Of a stretch of DNA of 6,981 bases, positions 6,051 through 6,981 are shown piece after piece; position 1 is the first letter of the stretch, and each line of letters opens with the position of its first letter. Position numbers and translations under genes: made by a program. Source of the DNA: Rhodobacterales bacterium CG2_30_65_12. GTDB taxonomy: Bacteria > Pseudomonadota > Alphaproteobacteria > Rhodobacterales > Rhodobacteraceae. The DNA is taken from positions 1-6,981 of the forward strand of contig MNZL01000093.1 in assembly GCA_001873585.1 (NCBI GenBank). Reading direction: 5' to 3'. The notes below the pieces were generated by a model that saw only the letters and a program-made list of their open reading frames with translations, searched no databases and was not told the origin of the DNA.

Positions 6051-6981
6051 GTTTCAAGAGCCTGCCCAAGATCGAGTTGCACCACCACCTTGAAGGGGCT
6101 GCCCCACCGGCGTTCGTGCGCGACATGGCGCGTGCGAAGGGCTTGGATGTTTCGCGTATTTTTGATGGGAAAGGCGCCTACCAATACCGGGATTTCTTGC
6201 AGTTTCTCGATGTCTACGAACAGGCGACCAAGCCGTTCAAGACGCCCGATGACTATGCCCTGCTCACCGCCATCGTGCTCGGCGAGGCCGCCGAGGCCGG
6301 CGTGGTCTACCTTGAGAGCTTCCTCTCGCCCGACTTTTGCGGCAGGCGCGATGTTATGGCCTGGCGCGACTACCTGCAGGCCATGGGCGAGGCCGCCGCT
6401 GCCGCCGAAGCGCTGGGGATCACCCTGCGCGGCAACGTGACCGCGATCCGCCATTTCGGCCCGGAAGCGGCGCGCGAAACCGCCCTTTGCGCCGCCGAAA
6501 CGGCGGGGGATTTCGTCGTCGGCTTCGGCCTTGCCGGTGATGAAAACGCTGGCCACCCCGCCGATTTTGCCTATGCCTTCGACATCGCGCGCGAGGCCGG
6601 GCTGCACCTGACCGCCCATGCCGGCGAATGGGGCGGGGCGGGGTCGGTGCGCGATGCGCTCACCCACCTCAGGCCCGCACGCATCGGCCACGGCGTGCAG
6701 GCGATCGACGATCCGGAGCTTGTCAGAATGCTGGCCGACACCGGCGTGGTGCTCGAAGTCTGCCCAGGCTCGAACGTGGCGCTTGGGGTCTCGCCGTCGT
6801 GGGCCCGGCACCCGATTGCCAGGCTGCGCGCGGCGGGTGTGAAGGTAACTGTTTCAACCGACGATCCGCCCTTTTTCCACACCGACATGGTGCGCGAATA
6901 CGATGAGCTGGGCACCGCGTTTGGCTGGACTGAGGCCGATTTTGCCGAGCTCAACAAGGTGGCGCTCGAAGCCGCCTTCTG
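6047..6981 (+). CDS. add: adenosine deaminase family protein, C-terminus outside window
   Basis: It hydrolytically deaminates adenosine and deoxyadenosine to inosine and deoxyinosine in purine salvage. The visible 311 codons lack only a short C-terminal part, as relatives are about 330-340 aa. Active-site residues of the zinc (beta/alpha)8 amidohydrolases are present: His12 and His14 in ELHHHLEG (metal ligands), His191 and Glu194 in LTAHAGE, His215 in RIGHGV, and Asp272-Asp273 in VSTDDPPFF. It also has the family segment LEVCPGSNVAL (236-246). The GTG start overlaps the deoB stop by 4 nt and has a good ribosome site. The family also contains adenine and other aminopurine deaminases, which sequence alone does not firmly exclude. 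The deoB neighbour supports a nucleoside substrate. Confidence 0.93.
   Translation, partial: MSFKSLPKIELHHHLEGAAPPAFVRDMARAKGLDVSRIFDGKGAYQYRDFLQFLDVYEQATKPFKTPDDYALLTAIVLGEAAEAGVVYLESFLSPDFCGRRDVMAWRDYLQAMGEAAAAAEALGITLRGNVTAIRHFGPEAARETALCAAETAGDFVVGFGLAGDENAGHPADFAYAFDIAREAGLHLTAHAGEWGGAGSVRDALTHLRPARIGHGVQAIDDPELVRMLADTGVVLEVCPGSNVALGVSPSWARHPIARLRAAGVKVTVSTDDPPFFHTDMVREYDELGTAFGWTEADFAELNKVALEAAF

Overview
The window looks like a chromosomal segment of a high-GC alphaproteobacterium, most likely in the Rhodobacterales (Rhodobacteraceae/Paracoccaceae/Roseobacter type). The reasons are strong G/C bias at third codon positions, a stand-alone PrpE-type propionyl-CoA synthetase, the compact cdd-deoB-add nucleoside salvage run, and TTTGCAAA-type boxes upstream of prpE. 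This placement is inferred from gene content and style, not from a database search. There is no sign of a mobile element, CRISPR array, tRNA or rRNA.

Left part, minus strand. A gene running off the left edge (start at 764) encodes an NtrC-like regulator with a degenerate receiver domain and the first part of an AAA+ module. It lies downstream of prpE (993-2882, minus) but is separated from it by an intrinsic terminator (938-969) and about 170 bp that could hold its own promoter.

Middle, divergent control region (2883-3163). prpE reads leftwards and a gene for an exported protein of unknown function reads rightwards. Between them lie five TTTGCAAA-like palindromes (2977-3086), a -24/-12 (sigma-54-like) element on the prpE strand (2935-2950), and a GC-rich dyad (2918-2933). 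The boxes resemble targets of the ScfR/RamB/PccR family of short-chain acyl-CoA regulators, which suits a propionate activation gene.

Right part, plus strand. The exported protein (3164-4381) has a signal peptide, ten cysteines, a DxDGDG calcium-loop-like motif and a low-complexity acidic/proline tail. After 63 bp comes a tight nucleoside salvage operon: cdd (cytidine deaminase), deoB (phosphopentomutase, 1 nt after cdd) and add (adenosine-deaminase family, overlapping deoB by 4 nt in GTGA, running off the right edge). Together these deaminate (deoxy)cytidine and probably (deoxy)adenosine. They also convert (deoxy)ribose-1-phosphate to the 5-phosphate for central metabolism. No nucleoside phosphorylase is present in the window.

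The genes are mostly ordinary housekeeping and salvage functions. The parts most worth a second look are the prpE control region, the pseudo-receiver regulator, and the uncharacterised exported protein.
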